Shown here: piece by piece, positions 5,652 to 9,041 of the stretch
How positions within the stretch are numbered: position 1 is the stretch's first letter
How the letters are laid out: each line of letters begins with the position of its first letter
Source of the DNA: Neptuniibacter sp.
GTDB lineage: Bacteria; Pseudomonadota; Gammaproteobacteria; Pseudomonadales; Balneatricaceae
DNA: 9,041 nt
Direction of reading: 5' to 3'
Assembly: GCA_024686055.1 (NCBI GenBank)
Contig: JAIBDV010000093.1
Span: forward strand, 1 to 9,041
Notes under the pieces: model-generated
Told to the model about the DNA's origin: nothing
Databases searched by the model: none
What the model saw: the letters and a program-made list of their open reading frames with translations, nothing else
Program-made: the position numbers and the translations under genes

Positions 5652-5687
5652 AAAAAAACCCGGCTATTTACATAGCCGGGTTTTTTT
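5652..5687. terminator. Bidirectional intrinsic terminator between suhB and purA
   Basis: Seven A's, CCCGGCTAT, loop TTAC, ATAGCCGGG and seven T's form a perfect 16-pair inverted repeat. Each strand presents a GC-rich stem followed by a T-run, so it serves suhB on the plus strand and the purA transcript on the minus strand. Its place between two convergent stops (5602 and 5704) fits exactly. Confidence 0.95.
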
Positions 5688-5703
5688 ATGCTTCTGAAAC
5701 AAA

Positions 5704-6999
5704 TCAGGCGTCGTATGGATTACGCAGCACGATGGTTTCAACGCGATCAGGACCGGTAGAGATGATATCCACCGGCGCTTCACACAGAATTTCCAGCCGC
5801 TCGATGTACGCCCGCGCCGCAGCTGGCAGCGCGTCAACCGTCTGCGCACCCACGGTGGACTCAGTCCAGCCTGGCATCTCTTCGTAGACAGGTGTTACTA
5901 CCTCGTAGTCTTCACTGCCGTTCAGAGAGGTTACAGTGTTGCCATCAGCATCCTGATAACCGATACAGATCTTGATCGTTTCCAGGCCGTCCAGTACATC
6001 CAGCTTGGTCAGACAGATACCGGAAATGGAATTGATCTGGATCGCATGTTTAAGCGCAACCGCATCAAACCAGCCACAACGACGGGCACGGCCGGTTGTA
6101 GAACCGAACTCATGGCCACGCTCAGCCAGACGCACACCGACTTCGCAATCCAGTTCAGTCGGGAATGGACCACTGCCAACACGCGTGGTGTAAGCCTTGG
6201 TGATACCCAGCACATAGTCGAGGTACAACGGGCCAAAACCACTACCCGTGGAGACACCACCAGCAGTTGTGTTGGAAGATGTCACGTACGGGTACGTACC
6301 GTGATCAATATCCAGCAATGAACCCTGCGCACCTTCAAACATGATGTGATCACCGGCTTTACGCAGGTCATGCAGCATCGCGGTAACATCCGTCACCATT
6401 GGACGCAGCTGCTCACCCATGGCCAGCGTATCCGCCAGCACCGTGTCATAATCGACAGGCTCAGCCTTGTAGTAGTTCTGCAGCATGAAGTTATGGTATT
6501 CCAGAACTTCTTTTAACTTCTGCGCGAACAACTCCGCATCCATCAGATCTGCCAGACGCAGACCACGACGCGCAACCTTGTCTTCATATGCCGGACCAAT
6601 ACCACGACCAGTAGTACCAATTTTGGCATTACCGCGCGCAACTTCACGCGCCTGATCAAGAGCGACATGACATGGCAGGATCAGTGGGCAAGCCGGGCTC
6701 AGACGCAAACGTTCGCGTACTGGCACATTGGCGTCTTCCAGCCCTTTGATCTCTTTCAGCAGTGCTTCGGGTGACAGCACTACGCCGTTACCGATGAGAC
6801 ACATTACGTTTTCACGCAGGATACCAGACGGAATCAGGTGAAGAACTGTCTTCTCACCATCGATAACCAGCGTGTGACCGGCGTTGTGACCGCCTTGAAA
6901 GCGAGCCACCGCTGCTGCCTGATCGGTCAGCAGGTCGACGATCTTGCCTTTACCTTCGTCACCCCACTGGGTTCCCAAAACGACGACGTTTCTACCCAT
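5704..6999 (-). CDS. purA: Adenylosuccinate synthetase PurA
   Basis: PurA joins IMP and aspartate using GTP to make adenylosuccinate, the committed step to AMP, in the cytoplasm. The 431 residues match the usual 432. The N-terminus has the P-loop-like GTQWGDEGKGK with catalytic D14 (residues 9-19), and GGHNAGH with catalytic H42 (36-42). Further signature blocks are GTTGRGIGPAYEDKVARRGLR in the first third, SSNTTAGGVSTGSGFGP mid-protein, TGRARRCGWFDAV near residue 300, and the C-terminal STGPDR that contacts the GTP base. AGAAGG lies about five bases before the ATG. It follows hisZ by 38 bp and ends at the bidirectional terminator, so it is the last gene of its operon. No PurR-like operator is recognised in the short gap. 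Confidence 0.98.
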   Translation of the reverse strand: MGRNVVVLGTQWGDEGKGKIVDLLTDQAAAVARFQGGHNAGHTLVIDGEKTVLHLIPSGILRENVMCLIGNGVVLSPEALLKEIKGLEDANVPVRERLRLSPACPLILPCHVALDQAREVARGNAKIGTTGRGIGPAYEDKVARRGLRLADLMDAELFAQKLKEVLEYHNFMLQNYYKAEPVDYDTVLADTLAMGEQLRPMVTDVTAMLHDLRKAGDHIMFEGAQGSLLDIDHGTYPYVTSSNTTAGGVSTGSGFGPLYLDYVLGITKAYTTRVGSGPFPTELDCEVGVRLAERGHEFGSTTGRARRCGWFDAVALKHAIQINSISGICLTKLDVLDGLETIKICIGYQDADGNTVTSLNGSEDYEVVTPVYEEMPGWTESTVGAQTVDALPAAARAYIERLEILCEAPVDIISTGPDRVETIVLRNPYDA

Positions 7000-7037
7000 T
7001 GTTGCCTTCTAGAGATAATTGAGTTAGTTAACCGGGT

Positions 7038-8210
7038 TTATCGCTGAGCGACAACCCACTGCCCATCACGCTGCAGTAACTGTTGGCTGCAGCCATCTTC
7101 TGACGCCGCACCTGGCAGCGCCTGGACAACCCGCTGGCCCTGCATACGCAGGTCACGAATCGCCTGTAAAAGAGTTGCATCATCACCGGCTGGCGCCAGG
7201 ACAACTGCATCAGTCTGTACTGTTTCTTGTGACAGCTCAGATAGAATTTTCAGATCGCAACTGAACCCTGTTGCAGCACGGGCACGACCAAAATCACGCC
7301 CGATATCATCATAACGACCGCCTTTGGCGATCGCCTGACCGTGGGTTGGCACATAAGCCGCGAACACCACACCGGTATGATAGTTATAACCACGCAGCTC
7401 ACTCAGATCGAAATACAGATCCAGCTGTGGATAGCGGCTCTGCAGCTGCTCAGCCAGCTGCTGCAGATATAGCACAGCCTGCGATACAGACGCTGGCGCA
7501 CCGGACAATACCTGACGGGCAGATTCCAGCATCTCAACACCACCGGTCAGACGCGGCAGCCGACCCAGCCAGTGACGCACCTGCTCATCTGCGATTTGCG
7601 CGACAAACAGATCCAGCTCCGGCAGCGCTTTACGCGCCAGGATATCACGGTATTCATCCTGCTGAGCATCACTCAGACCCGCAACCTGCATCAGGCCACG
7701 GAAGATATCTACGTGCCCCAGATCCAGACTCAGTTCTGTATTTGCTTTCACCACTGCCAGGGTTTCCAGCATCAGCGAGATCACTTCAATCTCGCTTTCG
7801 ATACCGGCATGGCCATAGAGCTCAGCACCAATCTGCATTGGGTTACGCGAGGCCAGCGGCTCAGCAGAACGGGTATGTAATACGGAACCACAGTAACTCA
7901 GGCGATTGGCACCCTGAGTATCCATGCGGTGGGCATCAATACGAGCAACCTGAGGCGTAATATCAGCGCGAACGCCCAGCGTATGACCGGTCAGCTGATC
8001 GGTCAGCTTGAATGTGTTCAGATCGAGATCACGACCGACACCCGTCAGCAATGAGTCAAGGTGTTCCATCAATGGCGGCATCACCAGATCGTAGCCCCAG
8101 TGATGATACAGATCCAGCACGCGACGACGGAGCGTCTCGATATGATAAGCATCAGGTGCCAGAACTTCTTTTACACCATCGGGTAATAGCCAGCGATCAG
8201 CCAGAGCCAT
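7038..8210 (-). CDS. hisZ: ATP phosphoribosyltransferase regulatory subunit HisZ
   Basis: HisZ is a histidyl-tRNA synthetase paralogue that does not charge tRNA. It assembles with the short form of HisG and makes it active and histidine-sensitive in the first step of histidine synthesis. The 390 residues cover the class II catalytic core and then stop without an anticodon-binding domain. Motif 1 region GYDLVMPPLMEH is at 39-50, motif 2 TFKLTDQ...LGVRADITPQVAR at 66-90, RGYNYHTGVVF near 273-283 (HisRS has RGLDYY), and GGRYDDIG near 297-304. The HisRS C-terminal motif 3 arginine is replaced in TGFSCDL. These changes separate HisZ from HisS and predict a short HisG elsewhere in the genome. GAGGGA lies upstream of the ATG. 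The gene follows yjeT by 20 bp. Confidence 0.95.
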   Translation of the reverse strand: MALADRWLLPDGVKEVLAPDAYHIETLRRRVLDLYHHWGYDLVMPPLMEHLDSLLTGVGRDLDLNTFKLTDQLTGHTLGVRADITPQVARIDAHRMDTQGANRLSYCGSVLHTRSAEPLASRNPMQIGAELYGHAGIESEIEVISLMLETLAVVKANTELSLDLGHVDIFRGLMQVAGLSDAQQDEYRDILARKALPELDLFVAQIADEQVRHWLGRLPRLTGGVEMLESARQVLSGAPASVSQAVLYLQQLAEQLQSRYPQLDLYFDLSELRGYNYHTGVVFAAYVPTHGQAIAKGGRYDDIGRDFGRARAATGFSCDLKILSELSQETVQTDAVVLAPAGDDATLLQAIRDLRMQGQRVVQALPGAASEDGCSQQLLQRDGQWVVAQR

Positions 8211-8230
8211 GCGTTTCCCTCGTTTCTCGA

Positions 8231-8428
8231 TCAGCGAATCCAGTACAACAGCAATACACCAAGCAACATGGAGACCAGTCCCATCATGCGTAGCGCATGG
8301 TTACTGACCTGCGACAACTGTTCAACCAGCTGCCGCCAGCGCTGTGGATAGAGGAACGGAATCACGCCCTCAAAGATCAACATCAACGCCAGCCCTGCCG
8401 CTAACGCCTGCCAGAATTGTTCACTCAT
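8231..8428 (-). CDS. yjeT: DUF2065 small inner-membrane protein (YjeT-like)
   Basis: This is a 65-residue protein of unknown function with two predicted transmembrane helices, about 8-26 (ALAAGLALMLIFEGVIPFL) and 47-64 (ending GVLLLYWIR). They are joined by a short basic and polar loop with PQRWRQLVEQL. The EG-P-LYP-W pattern and the length match E. coli YjeT, which also sits between hflC and purA. The ATG at 8428 is chosen over an upstream in-frame start at 8497 because GGAGG lies about nine bases before it, and the longer form would read through the terminator hairpin. The position next to hflKC suggests, but does not prove, a membrane role linked to HflKC/FtsH. Confidence 0.88.
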   Translation of the reverse strand: MSEQFWQALAAGLALMLIFEGVIPFLYPQRWRQLVEQLSQVSNHALRMMGLVSMLLGVLLLYWIR

Positions 8429-8456
8429 GGCCGCGCGCCTCCGGGTATTGCCACAC

Positions 8457-8482
8457 AAAAAAACCGGGTCAAGGCCCGGTTT
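8457..8482 (-). terminator. Intrinsic terminator after hflC, inside the yjeT leader
   Basis: Read on the minus strand: AAACCGGG, loop CCTTGA, CCCGGTTT, continuing into a run that makes seven T's in total. It is a clear Rho-independent terminator for hflC (hflKC). The T-run ends only 28 bases before the yjeT ATG, so any upstream transcript reaching yjeT-hisZ-purA must pass it. Confidence 0.85.
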
Positions 8483-8487
8483 GCGGT

Positions 8488-8496
8488 ATTCTAACA
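8488..8496 (-). promoter_or_regulatory. Possible extended -10 promoter before yjeT
   Basis: The minus strand reads TGTTAGAAT, an extended -10 with one mismatch (TAGAAT). No good -35 is present. The start would fall near 8481, so the transcript would begin with the terminator hairpin. This is tentative, but some promoter must feed yjeT-hisZ-purA unless readthrough is substantial. Confidence 0.25.
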
Positions 8497-8543
8497 CGAC
8501 TACGGGTGATTACAGCCCCCGCAGTCGCACTTTTTTTAGCCAG

Positions 8544-9041
8544 CTAACCACCACTGTTGACCGGCTTGCCCAGGTACTTAAAAAAGTCGCTATCAGGCTT
8601 AAGCAGCATCACGTTACCACCCTGACCGAAGGCATTACGGTATGCCTGCAAGCTACGGTGGAATGAGTAGAACTCGGGATCCTGGCTATAGGCGTCAGCA
8701 TAGATCCGGGCTGCATTCGCATCCCCTTCACCACGCGCCAGCTCAGACTCACGATACGCCTCAGCCTCGATAACCGTCTTCTGACGGTCTGCGTCAGCAC
8801 GGATACCTTCCGCCAGCTCCTTACCACGGGAGCGAAGCTCACGGGCCAGACGCTCACGTTCAGTACGCATACGCTCATACACCGAGTTGGATACCTCAGC
8901 TGGCAGGTCAATACGCTTGATACGCACATCCACCACTTCAACACCCAGCTCCGACTGCGTCAGGGCGCTAAGCTTGGCAATAACATCTGCCATCACTTCT
9001 TCACGCTGACCAGAGACAACTTCAGTCAGCGTCCGCTCACC
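8544..9041 (-). CDS. hflC: FtsH protease modulator HflC (C-terminal part, cut by window edge)
   Basis: HflC is an SPFH/prohibitin-family inner-membrane protein that, with HflK, forms a large cage around FtsH and tunes its proteolysis. The visible 165 residues are the C-terminal half, and the frame stays open to the window edge. They begin GERTLTEVVSGQREEV, the end of the SPFH domain. Next comes IKRIDLPAEVSNSVYERM and a long charged coiled coil with RTERERLARELRSRGKELAE and EAEAYRE. The conserved GEGDANAARIYADAYSQDPEFYSF is followed by LKPDSDFFKYL and a TAG stop. The N-terminal membrane anchor is outside the window. A GTG at 8996 and the adjacent ATG are internal codons, not starts. The terminator at 8457-8482 closes the transcript. 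Confidence 0.96.
   Translation of the reverse strand, partial: GERTLTEVVSGQREEVMADVIAKLSALTQSELGVEVVDVRIKRIDLPAEVSNSVYERMRTERERLARELRSRGKELAEGIRADADRQKTVIEAEAYRESELARGEGDANAARIYADAYSQDPEFYSFHRSLQAYRNAFGQGGNVMLLKPDSDFFKYLGKPVNSGG

Noticed and set aside
4718..5653. A 311-codon open frame antisense to suhB
   Set aside because: It is longer than suhB but has no recognisable domain, an odd Cys/Gln/Val-rich composition, runs into the suhB 3' hairpin, and covers a gene whose plus-strand frame matches SuhB throughout. It is an antisense shadow of coding sequence.
7271..7960. A 229-codon plus-strand open frame opposite hisZ
   Set aside because: It is His/Ala/Pro/Gln-rich low-complexity translation with no motif, fully inside hisZ, whose minus-strand frame is clearly real.
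8429..8497. 23-residue N-terminal extension of the DUF2065 protein
   Set aside because: It would translate through the intrinsic terminator hairpin; the ATG at 8428 has a good GGAGG and gives the family length of 65.
1..9041. A novel defence, mobile or CRISPR-type system
   Set aside because: Every stretch is accounted for by conserved housekeeping genes with short gaps; I see no direct-repeat array, transposase, integrase, toxin-antitoxin pair or compositional island.

Overview
The window looks like chromosomal core DNA from a marine-type gammaproteobacterium of the Oceanospirillales/Pseudomonadales kind. The proteins resemble E. coli and Pseudomonas orthologues almost end to end. The gene order hflC - DUF2065 - hisZ - purA is the Pseudomonas-style block, and short-form histidine biosynthesis with HisZ excludes an enterobacterium. 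I cannot name the genus. I see no mobile element, CRISPR array, tRNA or rRNA.

Layout. Positions 1-3757 (minus strand) hold the housekeeping iron-sulfur cluster operon, read iscR-iscS-iscU-iscA-hscB-hscA, with hscA cut by the left edge. Its control region (3758-3916) shows a strong sigma70-type promoter. A 25-bp Type 1 IscR site overlies the -35 element and a second, weaker one abuts it upstream, which predicts autorepression by [2Fe-2S]-IscR. Next is trmJ (minus), then a divergent intergenic region whose two predicted promoters appear to share one -35 hexamer, then suhB (plus), the only plus-strand gene. suhB converges on purA across a very clear bidirectional intrinsic terminator (5652-5687). 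Positions 5704-9041 (minus) hold hflC (cut by the right edge), a DUF2065 membrane protein (yjeT), hisZ and purA. An intrinsic terminator lies between hflC and yjeT.

How the genes work together. IscS supplies sulfur from cysteine. IscU is the scaffold, IscA an A-type carrier, and HscB/HscA the co-chaperone/chaperone pair that releases the cluster from IscU. IscR senses the outcome and sets expression. TrmJ and SuhB are RNA-related neighbours: tRNA 2'-O-methylation and rRNA transcription antitermination. PurA commits IMP to AMP synthesis, HisZ is needed for the first step of histidine synthesis, and HflC is half of the HflKC modulator of FtsH.

The most unusual observation is that the suhB product keeps the inositol monophosphatase fold signature but has lost nearly all metal-binding residues: the Glu pair, the first Asp of DPxDG, the Asp of WDxAAG, and the DFVTxxD Asp. 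It therefore looks like a natural pseudo-phosphatase. This fits the known separability of SuhB's role in transcription from its enzyme activity.
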